The notes beneath the pieces were generated by a model that was given only the letters and a program-made list of their open reading frames with translations, had not been told where the DNA came from and ran no database searches. A stretch of 64,000 bases of DNA from CAISIP01 sp038326025 (lineage in GTDB: Bacteria > Pseudomonadota > Gammaproteobacteria > Burkholderiales > Burkholderiaceae_C): the NCBI GenBank assembly GCA_038326025.1, contig JBBQJP010000004.1:62001-126000 (forward strand), read 5' to 3'. Each line of letters starts with the position of its first letter. The first letter of the stretch is position 1. The position numbers and the translations under genes were made by a program. Below are positions 32,896 through 41,919 of the stretch, piece by piece.

Positions 32896-33560
32896 GGGCC
32901 CGACGGCGCATGGCTGTAGGCGTCGACGAGCGTCAGCAGGTGTTGGCGTTGCGCCGGCTCCAGATACGGTATGAGCAGATTGAGCACATGGTGCGCGCCG
33001 CGCAGCAAGGCGCTTTGCGCGCTTTCAGGTTCCAGCGCGTTGCGCGGATCGCGCGCGTACTCAAAACTCAGCCAATACGTCAGCACCACCACCATGCTGG
33101 TGGCCGTGGGCTCGGCCTCGCGCGAATCGATGCGAATGGCCCCCGAGCGACTCATGCCGTCGAGCATGGCACGGACCGAACGCGTCTTGTTCTTGAGCAT
33201 GGCCTGGACATGGGTTTCCAGTCGCCGGTTTTTTGACAGCAGATCGTTCAAGTCGCGGTACAGGAAGCGGTATTGCCAGATCAGTTCGAACAGGCTGTGC
33301 ATGAAGAACCAGGCATCTTCGACATCGCGCACGCCGTCGCTGGCATTGAGCAATTCATTGAGGGCGGTCTCGAAGCGGTCGAACAGTGAATTGATCAGCT
33401 CGTCTTTCGCCGGGTAGTGGTAGTACAGATTACCCGGGCTGATGTTGAGCTCCGCCGAGATCAGCGTGGTCGAGACATTGGGTTCGCCGAAACGGTTGAA
33501 CAGTTCAAGTGTGACCTCGAGAATGCGTTCGGCGGTGCGACGGGGGGCTTTTTTGGCCAT
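32886..33560 (-). CDS. TetR-family transcription regulator
   Basis: 224 residues from ATG 33560. The helix-turn-helix is 'VSTTLISAELNISPGNLYYHYPAKDEL', followed by an all-helical ligand domain. It is the third gene of a tight phasin-patatin-tetR operon (gaps of 1 and 5 bases) and convergent with WS/DGAT. The position makes it the likely local regulator of the lipid genes; an acyl-CoA or fatty acid ligand is inference. Confidence 0.92.
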   Translation of the reverse strand: MAKKAPRRTAERILEVTLELFNRFGEPNVSTTLISAELNISPGNLYYHYPAKDELINSLFDRFETALNELLNASDGVRDVEDAWFFMHSLFELIWQYRFLYRDLNDLLSKNRRLETHVQAMLKNKTRSVRAMLDGMSRSGAIRIDSREAEPTATSMVVVLTYWLSFEYARDPRNALEPESAQSALLRGAHHVLNLLIPYLEPAQRQHLLTLVDAYSHAPSGPST

Positions 33561-33565
33561 GGTGT

Positions 33566-34894
33566 TCAGGTGTTGGCGCGCTCCAGCGCGACCATGTGGC
33601 CCATATCGTCCATCAAGTCCTGCAAAGACGCAATGGCGCGACCCACTCGGGATGTCTTGCGCAACGGCGCGCACAGATGCACACGCGGATCTTCTAGCGC
33701 GGCATGGTTGACGGTGATGCCGTGACGTGCGAGTTTGGTCGACAGACCGGTCTTGGTCGAGCGCAGCATCTGGCGGGTCTGCTGGAAAGCATGTTCGGCC
33801 AGATGGCGCCGCTGCCGGTAGCTGAAGGTGTTGGCCAGATACAGCTCGGGGTCGCGATGGTCGGGCTCGATCAGCACGATGTCGGTGTCAGGGTAGGCGC
33901 GCTCGTAGTGCTTCATGCCCAGCGCCATGCGCGAATGGATCATGGAGCGGAAAGTCTGGCTCAGCACGGATGGCAGCCCGCCCTCGACGATGCGTGGAAT
34001 CCGGCGATTCGCAGGGGCCAGTGCGCCTTGCATCACGCGGGGCGCCAGCGGCGCGCTGGAATCGAATGGCACCAGCGGGTTCAGACACAACATCAGGTCG
34101 ACACCGTGGTCCATCGCCACGGAGGCATGCAGCGTTTTCTTCAGTGCACCGTCGACGTAGTATTGGTCGTCGATCTCCACCGGCGGGAAGAGGCCGGGCA
34201 GGGCCGAGCTGGCCTGCACCGCCCGCGAGATCGGAATATGGTCCCAGCCGGGGCTGCCGAATGGCGCGGCCTCCCCGGTGTCCAGGTTGGTGGCCACCAG
34301 CGTGAGCCGGGTCTTGAGCTGGCGAAAATCGTTGGTGAAGCCTTCGCGGCTGAACAAGCGCGCCAACTGGATGTCGATATTGCGGTTGGAGAAGACGCCG
34401 GTGGGCAAGCCTGAACCCAGGTGTTCGAGTACCTGGGTCAGCGACTTGCGCCCAACTGTCAGTTGCCAGGCTGCGCCGGCCAGCAGGCCGGGCCACATGA
34501 TGCCGCGGCGGAAAAACTCATCGAGCGCCGGCTTCATCAGCCACGACGGATTGAAGTCACCGCCGTCCAGCGGATCGTTTTCGATGAAGGCGGCACACAG
34601 TTCGCGCGCCGAAATGCCATTGGCCAGTCCGGCCGCGATGAAACCGCCGGCCGACACGCCCACATAGTGGGACAAACGATTCAGATTCAATCCGACAAGG
34701 GATTGTTCGAGCGCGCACAGGGCGCCGATTTCGTAGATTGCGCCGAGCGGGCCGCCACCGGCCAATGCCAGCGCAATGCGGGGCTGCTGCGAGCGCGCGG
34801 ATCGGCGCCGCGCACCCGATGCGCGTGTCGCCGTCCGCCGCCGTGTGGAGGGGGCGGTCGGTGCTAGCGGAACTGCGCCGCCCGTGGCCGCCAA
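33566..34894 (-). CDS. Patatin-like phospholipase/lipase
   Basis: About 442 residues. 'ALALAGGGPLGAIYEIGAL' (oxyanion GGGxxG), 'YVGVSAGGFIAAGLA' (GxSxG nucleophile) and 'YYVDGALKK' (DGA, catalytic Asp) define a complete patatin Ser-Asp dyad. Members hydrolyse acyl esters; intracellular PHA depolymerases and storage-lipid lipases also belong here. No ATG lies upstream of the catalytic core, so TTG 34894, one base after the phasin stop, is the best start, implying coupling. The N-terminal ~35 residues are Arg/Ala-rich. In this setting it may mobilise the stored lipid. Confidence 0.87.
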   Translation of the reverse strand: MAATGGAVPLAPTAPSTRRRTATRASGARRRSARSQQPRIALALAGGGPLGAIYEIGALCALEQSLVGLNLNRLSHYVGVSAGGFIAAGLANGISARELCAAFIENDPLDGGDFNPSWLMKPALDEFFRRGIMWPGLLAGAAWQLTVGRKSLTQVLEHLGSGLPTGVFSNRNIDIQLARLFSREGFTNDFRQLKTRLTLVATNLDTGEAAPFGSPGWDHIPISRAVQASSALPGLFPPVEIDDQYYVDGALKKTLHASVAMDHGVDLMLCLNPLVPFDSSAPLAPRVMQGALAPANRRIPRIVEGGLPSVLSQTFRSMIHSRMALGMKHYERAYPDTDIVLIEPDHRDPELYLANTFSYRQRRHLAEHAFQQTRQMLRSTKTGLSTKLARHGITVNHAALEDPRVHLCAPLRKTSRVGRAIASLQDLMDDMGHMVALERANT

Positions 34895-34895
34895 C

Positions 34896-35495
34896 TCAAT
34901 TCGCCGCCGGCTTGCCGGCGGCTACTCTGCGTTTGGCGGGTGTGCGGCGTACCGCTTTGGTGGCCTTCTTGGCTGGCACTTTCTTGGCCGGTGCCGGGGT
35001 TTTGGCCGCCGGCCGTGCCCTGGTTTTCTTGGCTGCAGCGGGTTTTGCCGACCTGGCCTTATCCGCCGAGAGTTCCTGCACGCTCTGGTTCAGGGCGTCG
35101 ATACGCGCGATCAGTGCGCTGACATCCTTGGCCGATGGCACGCCCAGCTTGTTCAGGGCTTTGGCGACGCGCTCCTCGAAGATGTTCTCGAGTTTGTCCC
35201 AATGGCCGGACGCCTTGGATGAGATGTCGGTCGCCATGTTCGTCATGCGACTGGTGGCTTCGGTGATGCGCTCTTCAGCGGCGGCCTGGGTCTTGCGTTG
35301 CAGCGACGTGCCCTCCTTGACCAGGGCCTCGTAAGCACGGCTGCCTTCGGCTTGTGCCTTGGAGAAGGCGCCCAGACCGGCCTGCCAGATCTGTTGCGCC
35401 GAGTCCTTGACTGAACTGGCCAGGGCCTCGTTGTCCTGATCAGCCGGACGGTTCGGGCTGGCAGATTTGCCAGTCTTGTGTAGTTTGGTGACCAT
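34896..35495 (-). CDS. Phasin-family granule protein with histone-like tail (PhaF-type)
   Basis: 199 residues. An amphipathic helical region ('SVKDSAQQIWQAGLGAFSKA', then coiled coil through ~135) matches the PhaI/PhaF phasin family that coats storage granules. From ~145 the sequence is a Lys/Ala/Pro-rich tail ('AAKKTRARPAAKTPAPAKK'), as in PhaF, where it binds DNA and helps share granules between daughter cells. AAGGAG lies 8 bases before the ATG. It heads the phasin-patatin-tetR operon and is divergent from the fatty acyl-CoA reductase gene. Confidence 0.9.
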   Translation of the reverse strand: MVTKLHKTGKSASPNRPADQDNEALASSVKDSAQQIWQAGLGAFSKAQAEGSRAYEALVKEGTSLQRKTQAAAEERITEATSRMTNMATDISSKASGHWDKLENIFEERVAKALNKLGVPSAKDVSALIARIDALNQSVQELSADKARSAKPAAAKKTRARPAAKTPAPAKKVPAKKATKAVRRTPAKRRVAAGKPAAN

Positions 35496-35709
35496 CGGAG
35501 TGTCTCCTTGCGCTGGCTGGGGGGGTGGGGTCGCCGCAGGGCGATCAACGTCCGACTGTACGAACCATGCCCTTGGTGGTGTAGATGCATGCCACTAATT
35601 CGCGCTGTGCCTGGCGGCGACAAGCAGGGGTTATTGCTGAATGCCATCGGCCGGTTTTTCGGCAAGAATGGAAGGTCGGACCGTTCAACAGAAGCAAGAG
35701 GGGATATCC

Positions 35710-37707
35710 ATGCAGTATTTCGTGACCGGCGCGACCGGCTTCATTGGCAAGCGGCTGGTCGCCAAGCTGCTTGCGCGCAAGGGCTCGGTGGTGCACTTTC
35801 TGATTCGCAAGGAGAGCGAGTCCAAGGTCAAGGCGCTGCGTGAGTTCTGGGGCGTGAGTGCAGCCAGGGTGGTGCCGGTGTTCGGCGATCTGACCGAGAA
35901 AAAGCTCGGCGTTTCGGCGGACGTGGTCAAGGCGCTCAAGGGCAAGATTGATCATTTCTACCATCTGGCTGCGGTTTACGACCTGTCAGCGGACGAGCAA
36001 ACCCAGGTGGCCGTCAATATCGACGGCACGCGCAATACGGTCGAACTGGCCAAGGCCATCGATGCCGGGCACTTTCACCATGTCAGCTCGATCGCCGCTG
36101 CCGGCCTGTACGAAGGCGTGTTCCGCGAAGACATGTTCGAAGAGGCCGAGAACTACGAGCATCCGTATTTCATGACCAAGCATGAAAGCGAGAAGATCGT
36201 GCGCCAGGAATGCAAGGTGCCGTGGTCGGTGTTCCGCCCGGCCATGGTGGTGGGGGACAGCACCACCGGCGAGATGGACAAGATTGACGGTCCGTACTAT
36301 TTCTTCAAGTTGATCCAGCGCATGCGCCAGTTGCTGCCGCCGTGGATGCCGTCGATCGGACTCGAAGGCGGGCGCATCAACATCGTGCCGGTTGATTTTG
36401 TCGTCGAAGCGCTGGACACGATCAGCCACAAGAACGGCATCGCGAAAAAGTGTTTCCATCTTGTGGATCCGGTGGGTTATCGCGTCGGCGACGTGCTCGA
36501 CATCTTCAGCAAAGCGGCGCATGCGCCCAAGATGAATCTGTTCGTCAACGCCGCATTGCTCGGTTTCATCCCGCGCAGCGTGACCAAGGGCCTGATGGCG
36601 CTGGCGCCGGTGCGCCGGGTACGCAACGCCGTCATGAAGGACCTCGGTCTGCCCGAGGACATGCTGACATTCGTCAACTACCCGACCCGCTTCGACTGCC
36701 GCGAGACACTGGCCGCGCTCAAGGGCAGCGGCGTCGAATGCCCGAATCTGAAAGACTACGCGTGGCGCGTCTGGGACTATTGGGAGCGCCACCTCGACCC
36801 GGATCTGCATATCGACCGATCCTTGCGTGGCACGGTGGGTGGCAAGGTGGTTTTGGTCACCGGCGGTTCATCGGGTATCGGCCTGGCGGCGGCGCACAAG
36901 TTTGCCGAAGCGGGTGCCACCACCATCATCTGCGGGCGTGACAAGGACAAGCTCGACGAAGCCTGCAAGGAGGCCCAATCGCGGGGATATGCCTTCATTG
37001 CCTATCCGGTGGATATCGCCGACATGCCCGACTGCGACCGTTTCACCAAACTGCTGCATGACGACCACGGCGGCGTCGACTTTCTGATCAACAACGCGGG
37101 GCGCTCCATCCGCCGGGCCATCGAGTCGAGTTACGACCGTTTCCATGATTACGAACGCACGATGCAGCTCAATTATTTTGGCTGCCTGCGTGTCACCATG
37201 GGCGTTTTGCCGACCATGGCGGCCAAGAAGAAGGGGCATGTGGTCAACATCAGCTCCATCGGCGTTTTGACCAATGCGCCACGTTTCTCAGCCTATGTGG
37301 CGTCCAAGGCCGCGCTGGATGCATGGACGCGCTGCGCCTCGAGCGAGTTCGCCGACCAGGGCATCTCGTTCACCACCATCAACATGCCGCTGGTGCGCAC
37401 GCCGATGATTGCGCCAACCGGCCTGTACAACAACGTGCCGACCCTGTCGCCGGAAGAAGCCGCAGACCTGGTGGCCCAGGCCTGCATCTTCAAGCCGGTA
37501 CGTATCGCCACCCGACTCGGCATCACCGGCCAGATCCTGCACGCCCTGCTGCCACGGGTGGCCCAGATCGCCATGAACACCAGTTTTCGCATGTTCCCCG
37601 ACTCCAGCGCGTCAAAAGGGGCAAAACCTGGGGAAAAACCGGCGAAGCAGCAGCTGTCGGCGGAGGCGGTGGCGATGCAGCAGATGATGCGGGGGATACA
37701 TTTCTGA
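35710..37707 (+). CDS. Two-domain fatty acyl-CoA reductase (alcohol-forming, Marinobacter FAR-like)
   Basis: 665 residues. Domain 1 (1 to ~370) is an extended SDR with 'MQYFVTGATGFIGKRLVAKL', 'HFHHVSSIAAAGLYEG', 'YFMTKHESEK' (YxxxK) and 'GRINIVPVDFVVEAL'. Domain 2 (~375-600) is a classical SDR: 'VLVTGGSSGIGLAAAHKFAE', 'NNAGRSIRRAI', 'YVASKAALDAW'. From memory the order and many motifs match the M. aquaeolei fatty acyl-CoA reductase (~660 residues), which reduces acyl-CoA to fatty alcohol with NADPH. Including its C-terminal 'MRGIHF' ending, resemblance is close; activity here is inferred. GAGGGG lies 7 bases before the ATG at 35710. No terminator U-tract follows. Confidence 0.87.
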   Translation: MQYFVTGATGFIGKRLVAKLLARKGSVVHFLIRKESESKVKALREFWGVSAARVVPVFGDLTEKKLGVSADVVKALKGKIDHFYHLAAVYDLSADEQTQVAVNIDGTRNTVELAKAIDAGHFHHVSSIAAAGLYEGVFREDMFEEAENYEHPYFMTKHESEKIVRQECKVPWSVFRPAMVVGDSTTGEMDKIDGPYYFFKLIQRMRQLLPPWMPSIGLEGGRINIVPVDFVVEALDTISHKNGIAKKCFHLVDPVGYRVGDVLDIFSKAAHAPKMNLFVNAALLGFIPRSVTKGLMALAPVRRVRNAVMKDLGLPEDMLTFVNYPTRFDCRETLAALKGSGVECPNLKDYAWRVWDYWERHLDPDLHIDRSLRGTVGGKVVLVTGGSSGIGLAAAHKFAEAGATTIICGRDKDKLDEACKEAQSRGYAFIAYPVDIADMPDCDRFTKLLHDDHGGVDFLINNAGRSIRRAIESSYDRFHDYERTMQLNYFGCLRVTMGVLPTMAAKKKGHVVNISSIGVLTNAPRFSAYVASKAALDAWTRCASSEFADQGISFTTINMPLVRTPMIAPTGLYNNVPTLSPEEAADLVAQACIFKPVRIATRLGITGQILHALLPRVAQIAMNTSFRMFPDSSASKGAKPGEKPAKQQLSAEAVAMQQMMRGIHF

Positions 37708-37715
37708 TCGGTTGC

Positions 37716-37750
37716 CTGGGCTGATCGTAGGGCATCTGCGGATCGCCCAG
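37716..37750 (+). terminator. Stem-loop after the fatty acyl-CoA reductase gene
   Basis: CTGGGC ... GCCCAG (6 bp) enclosing GATC ... GATC (4 bp), beginning 8 bases past the stop. The T-run is missing, so termination strength is uncertain. Confidence 0.35.
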
Positions 37751-38183
37751 TGCAATTCTCGGTTCAGGTAAGGGCCAGAAGACTGCTTTGACCTATACGG
37801 TATCTCGGGTACGTTTGTGTTTGCAGATTGAACCGGAGAGGCGCCGTTTCAGGGCTTGCCGCCGAGGCCGGCGGATGCTCCTGCCGGCGGCGACAAACCG
37901 CGTGCGCCGAAATGGCCGGCTGAAACGCGGTACAGTCCGTCTCGCTTCTGAACAGGCCGCATTGCACATTTGCGCCCGCTAAAATGCATGTTGAACTCCA
38001 ATTTGAGGCCTAGTGCCTGCCGGATCGCCTCTGCTTTTGTGCCCGCGCGACCCTAGCACGCACGGTGTGGGCAGGGGCCGGCCAGTGGTTGTGTTGCACA
38101 TTGTGAGAGTTGCACGCGAGCCAGCGAACAGCGCCGTGGTGCAAAACCGGGTCACGCCGTGTTGGTTGGCCATCGCTCGGGTT

Positions 38184-38252
38184 TTGGGCGAATCGTCCGG
38201 AATTTGCGTTGTGCACATCACCCAAAACCGTGGTTTTTTGAGTCACGTCAGA
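38184..38252 (+). promoter_or_regulatory. Copy 1 of a conserved 69-nt element with overlapping dyads
   Basis: Aligns without gaps to 39209-39277 (39 of 69 positions identical by eye, 24 of the last 32). Shared skeleton: TTGGG - N32 - CCCAAAA - N8 - TTTTGA - N2 - CACGTC. Here the first dyad extends to 9 bp (GGTTTTGGG 38180-38188 with CCCAAAACC 38221-38229), and CAAAA/TTTTG (38223-38227 / 38236-38240) competes for the same strand. It ends 26 bases before the Wzz-like gene. Confidence 0.5.
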
Positions 38253-38278
38253 TGCAAGAGGATTGATTGAGGTCATGA

Positions 38279-39142
38279 ATGAATGAAGAGAACGAAGAGA
38301 ACGAAGTCAGCCTGTATGACTTGATGCTGGTCGTTGCCAACAACCTCAAGCTTTTGATCCTGGGGCCGCTGCTGGTGGGTTTGGTCGCTCTGGGCGTTGC
38401 CTATTCCCTGCCGCGGAGCTACACCAGTCAGACACACCTGAATCTGGAAGACTCGGCCAAGGCGGTGGAGGCCGTGATGCGCTCACCCGCGGTGCTGGAC
38501 GTCGTGTTGAAACAGTTTCCATCGCCTATGGGGGTTACCGATCGCGCGCGCGATGAATTTGCCACGAAATTTCGGTTTGGCACTGTTTCCGCCAGTCAGA
38601 AGGCCAACACCAGCGTCACCAAGCTGGAGATGGACGATGAAAGCCCGGTGCGTGCCCAAAGCATGGCCAACGCCTTGGTCGATGCTTGGCTGGCCACTAC
38701 CAAACCGCAACCGGAAAGCAAGCTCGAACTGATGCGAAAGCTCAAGCGCAACCAGGATGCCGTGGACACGGTTTCTCAGCTGCTTAAACGAATGGCCAAT
38801 GAAACCACCCAGCTCCTGCTGCCGAACGTGCGATATGAACTGGGCACACAGTCGGCTCAGTTGTTACAAATGAAAAATGATTATGAGGCCAGCATTTCGC
38901 AGATCGAGCTGGATTTGCGGGGCAAAACGCGTGACGTTGTCGTCTCGCCCCCGAGCTTGCCGACAGATGCGACCAAGCCACAAAAGAGCCTGATTGTGGT
39001 GCTCTCCGTAATTGGCAGCGGTGTTGTACTGTTGCTGTGGGTTTTCATGCGCCAGGGCTGGATGAATGCGGCGCAGGACCCGGAGGCGATCAAGAAGCAA
39101 GCCCGCCTGCGCGCCGCGTTGGCTATGCCTCGTTCGTCATGA
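38279..39142 (+). CDS. Wzz-like polysaccharide chain-length determinant
   Basis: 287 residues. Short acidic N-terminus, transmembrane helix at ~25-45 ('LLILGPLLVGLVALGVAYSL'), a periplasmic domain with coiled-coil potential, and a second helix near 240-258 ('SLIVVLSVIGSGVVLLLWVF'), the two-helix Wzz/PCP topology. It should set chain length of the polymer made by the locus. No tyrosine kinase domain. The ATG at 38279 has GAGG 6 bases upstream; an overlapping ATG at 38275 runs into a stop after three codons. Confidence 0.82.
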   Translation: MNEENEENEVSLYDLMLVVANNLKLLILGPLLVGLVALGVAYSLPRSYTSQTHLNLEDSAKAVEAVMRSPAVLDVVLKQFPSPMGVTDRARDEFATKFRFGTVSASQKANTSVTKLEMDDESPVRAQSMANALVDAWLATTKPQPESKLELMRKLKRNQDAVDTVSQLLKRMANETTQLLLPNVRYELGTQSAQLLQMKNDYEASISQIELDLRGKTRDVVVSPPSLPTDATKPQKSLIVVLSVIGSGVVLLLWVFMRQGWMNAAQDPEAIKKQARLRAALAMPRSS

Positions 39143-39208
39143 AATTCTGAAATTCGAGGAAAGGTTCAAAGCCAGGGGGCCTTAATCATTGGGCTGTCGG
39201 GCAAGCCA

Positions 39209-39277
39209 TTGGGAAACCATCGGACAATTGACCATGTCCGAGCTTCCCAAAAACCTCGCCTTTTGAACCACGTCGGA
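39209..39277 (+). promoter_or_regulatory. Copy 2 of the conserved 69-nt element with overlapping dyads
   Basis: Second copy of the element at 38184-38252. TTGGGAA (39209-39215) pairs with TTCCCAA (39244-39250), and CAAAA-N8-TTTTG (39248-39265) overlaps it, with TTTTGA-N2-CACGTC at 39261-39274. It lies 153 bases upstream of fcl, in the 287-base gap after the Wzz-like gene, which otherwise shows no gene. Confidence 0.5.
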
Positions 39278-39429
39278 ACAACCATGCAACCGTTTTGCCC
39301 CTCAGATCGCTACATTTCCGCCACGCAGGCTACAGAGCCCAGGTCAGGCAGTTGTTGGGGTCAAGACGGTCTGGTCTGCTGTGAACCGGTTCTAGGCGAT
39401 GTGTCCGTACAGTTGGTTGAGGCGTAAGT

Positions 39430-40407
39430 ATGGAAAGTTTCGGTCCCAAGATTTACGTCGCAGGCCACCGGGGCATGGTCGGCTCAGCCATTGTGCGCCA
39501 CTTGTTGGCGTCGGGCCACGCCAGGCAAGACCTCGTCGTGCGCACGCATGCCGAGCTCGACCTGACCGACCAGGCCGCAGTACGGGCCTTCTTTGCGGCT
39601 GAAAAGCCCAGCCAGGTTTATCTGGCCGCAGCCAAGGTCGGTGGCATTCATGCCAACAACACCTACCCGGCCGAATTCATCTATCAAAACCTCATATTGC
39701 AGGCCAATGTGATCGAGGCAGCCTTTCAGAACGGCGTGCAAAAGCTGTTGTTTTTGGGGTCAAGCTGCATTTACCCGCGCATGGCCCCGCAGCCGATGGC
39801 CGAAAACGCCTTGCTCACGGGCCCACTCGAGCCCACGAACGAGCCCTATGCCATCGCCAAAATTGCGGGCATCAAGCTCTGCGAAAGCTACAACCGCCAG
39901 TACGGCGTGAGCCGCGGCGTGGACTATCGCAGCGTCATGCCGACCAACCTCTATGGGCCGGGCGACAATTACCACCCAGAAAACTCCCACGTCATTCCCG
40001 CGCTGATCCGCCGCTTTCACGAAGCCAAGGCGGGCCAGGCGCCGAAAGTCACGATCTGGGGCACCGGCACCCCGCGCCGCGAGTTTTTGTATGTGGACGA
40101 CATGGCCGCTGCCAGCGTACATGTCATGAACTTGCCTAAGGTCATCTACGACGCCCACACCAGCCTCATGCAGAGCCACATCAACGTCGGCCATGGAAGC
40201 GACATCACGATTGCCGAATTGGCGCAAATCGTGGGCCAGGTGGTGGGTTATCAGGGCAGCATCGAATTCGACCCCGAACACCCGGACGGCGCCCCGCGCA
40301 AATGGATGGACAGCAAACGCCTCAATGCGCTCGGCTGGCAGGCCAGTGTGAGGCTGCCAGACGGCCTGGCGCTGGCTTATCAGGACTTTCTTGAGAACCA
40401 GGCATGA
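39430..40407 (+). CDS. fcl: GDP-L-fucose synthase
   Basis: 325 residues. 'IYVAGHRGMVGSAIVRHL' (NADP-binding), 'FLGSSCIYPRMAPQPM' and 'EPYAIAKIAGIKLCESYNRQ' (YxxxK) are diagnostic of the WcaG/Fcl epimerase-reductase, which converts GDP-4-keto-6-deoxymannose to GDP-L-fucose. The product of the next gene, gmd, is its substrate supplier, although here fcl comes first. About 196 bases without a gene separate the two. Confidence 0.96.
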   Translation: MESFGPKIYVAGHRGMVGSAIVRHLLASGHARQDLVVRTHAELDLTDQAAVRAFFAAEKPSQVYLAAAKVGGIHANNTYPAEFIYQNLILQANVIEAAFQNGVQKLLFLGSSCIYPRMAPQPMAENALLTGPLEPTNEPYAIAKIAGIKLCESYNRQYGVSRGVDYRSVMPTNLYGPGDNYHPENSHVIPALIRRFHEAKAGQAPKVTIWGTGTPRREFLYVDDMAAASVHVMNLPKVIYDAHTSLMQSHINVGHGSDITIAELAQIVGQVVGYQGSIEFDPEHPDGAPRKWMDSKRLNALGWQASVRLPDGLALAYQDFLENQA

Positions 40408-40603
40408 GTGCAACGGCACGCAAACTCAAGAATGCGAACCTGCCAAGTGCCCCTGGAATTTGTCACTTCAAAAGCGAACATTTAGTACGAGCCCGGCCCA
40501 TCGACCATAGGTTCTGCAACTTGCTGCCGCATTTACGGCTGAAGACGCCCGAACCTGTCGGGTCCGAGCAATATCTGATCATCCATCAAGCTATCAAGCC
40601 ATC

Positions 40604-41707
40604 ATGTCCACTGCCCCCCAAACCGAACCCAAAGTCGCACTTATCACCGGCATCACCGGCCAGGACGGCTCTTACCTCGCCGAATTGCTGCTTGAAAAAG
40701 GCTACACCGTACACGGGATCAAACGCCGCGCGTCCAGCTTTAATACCGACCGTGTTGACCACTTATACCAGGACCCGCACATAGAGCACGCCAGGTTCAA
40801 GCTGCATTACGGCGATCTGAGCGATTCCAGCAACCTCACGCGCATCATTCAGGAAACCCAGCCCGACGAGATCTACAACCTCGGCGCCCAAAGCCATGTG
40901 GCGGTGAGTTTCGAGTCTCCCGAGTACACCGCGGACGTCGACGGCATGGGCACACTGCGCATGCTGGAGGCCATCCGTATCCTGGGCCTGGAAAAGAAAA
41001 CCCGTTTCTACCAGGCCAGTACCAGCGAGCTATATGGCTTGGTGCAGGAGACCCCGCAACGCGAGACCACGCCTTTTTACCCCCGCAGCCCCTACGCGGT
41101 GGCCAAGCTCTACGCCTACTGGATCACGGTGAACTATCGCGAGGCCTACGGCATTTACGCCTGCAATGGCATCTTGTTCAACCACGAGAGCCCACGACGA
41201 GGCGAAACCTTCGTTACCCGCAAAATCACCCGCGGCCTGGCCAATATCAGCCAGGGCCTGGAGGATTGCCTTTATATGGGTAACATTGACGCCCTGCGTG
41301 ACTGGGGACACGCCAAGGATTACGTCCGCATGCAATGGATGATGTTGCAGCAAGACCAACCCGAAGACTTTGTCATTGCCAGTGGCCTGCAATACAGCGT
41401 GCGCCAGTTCATCGAGTGGAGTGCCGCCGAGCTCGGCATGCGACTGCGCTGGGATGGTACAGGTGTGAATGAGGTCGGCTATTGGGGCGAACGCGCAATA
41501 GTCAAAATCGATCCCCGCTACTTCCGCCCCACCGAAGTCGAAACCCTGCTCGGTGACCCCGGCAAAGCCAAACAAAAACTCGGCTGGGTGCCCGAAATAT
41601 CCGCGCAGGAGATGTGCGCAGAAATGGTTGCGAACGACTTGGCGCAAGCTAAGCGGCATGCACTGCTGAAGCAGCACGGCTACCGTGTGAATGTGAATGT
41701 GGAGTGA
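40604..41707 (+). CDS. gmd: GDP-mannose 4,6-dehydratase
   Basis: 367 residues. 'ALITGITGQDGSYLAELLLE', 'GIKRRASSFNTDRVDHLY', 'QASTSELYG', 'YAVAKLYAYWITVNYREAYG' and 'NHESPRRGETFVTRKI' are near-invariant Gmd motifs. It makes GDP-4-keto-6-deoxy-D-mannose, which Fcl turns into GDP-L-fucose. The 212 bases after it contain no gene I can support. Confidence 0.97.
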   Translation: MSTAPQTEPKVALITGITGQDGSYLAELLLEKGYTVHGIKRRASSFNTDRVDHLYQDPHIEHARFKLHYGDLSDSSNLTRIIQETQPDEIYNLGAQSHVAVSFESPEYTADVDGMGTLRMLEAIRILGLEKKTRFYQASTSELYGLVQETPQRETTPFYPRSPYAVAKLYAYWITVNYREAYGIYACNGILFNHESPRRGETFVTRKITRGLANISQGLEDCLYMGNIDALRDWGHAKDYVRMQWMMLQQDQPEDFVIASGLQYSVRQFIEWSAAELGMRLRWDGTGVNEVGYWGERAIVKIDPRYFRPTEVETLLGDPGKAKQKLGWVPEISAQEMCAEMVANDLAQAKRHALLKQHGYRVNVNVE

Positions 41708-41919
41708 CGATTGAATATCGCCGAGGCCACAAAAAAACGCGGTCAACGCCATGCGCAGCGCACGAATCGGCTACTTTTCGATTTGGAGTTCATTGAATGC
41801 TGCGACGAAGCGGTCAGTTATATTCGACGGCCTTAAGCTGTTGGCTCGGTCCTTCGTTCGGGGCTGCGGGTTCGGTTCCCTCGCCGTTAGGCGCTGAATA
41901 TCTCTAGAAAGAATTGCCC

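Larger units (their letters stand above)
37708..38278. other. 571-base gap without a supported gene
   Basis: Separates the lipid genes from the polysaccharide locus. Short open frames on both strands (for example 37764-37967 minus) have no ribosome site or recognisable pattern. It holds a small GC hairpin (CCGCCG-AGGC-CGGCGG, 37859-37874), a direct repeat TTGCACATT, and at its 3' end the conserved dyad element described separately. Confidence 0.7.

Noticed and set aside
37764..37967. Small open frame in the gap before the polysaccharide locus
   Set aside because: No ribosome site, no family resemblance, Cys/Arg/Ser-rich composition typical of non-coding high-GC frames.
38221..38240. CCCAAAACC...GGTTTTTT as an intrinsic terminator
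   Set aside because: The short A/T stem with a minimal loop would be weak, it sits ~540 bases past the previous gene, and the pattern recurs in copy 2 without the T-run; a regulatory element fits better.
41866..41885. T-arm-like sequence (GGGTTCGGTTCCC) in the gap after gmd
   Set aside because: The flanking stem does not pair as a T-stem and no acceptor, D or anticodon arms can be folded around it; not a tRNA.
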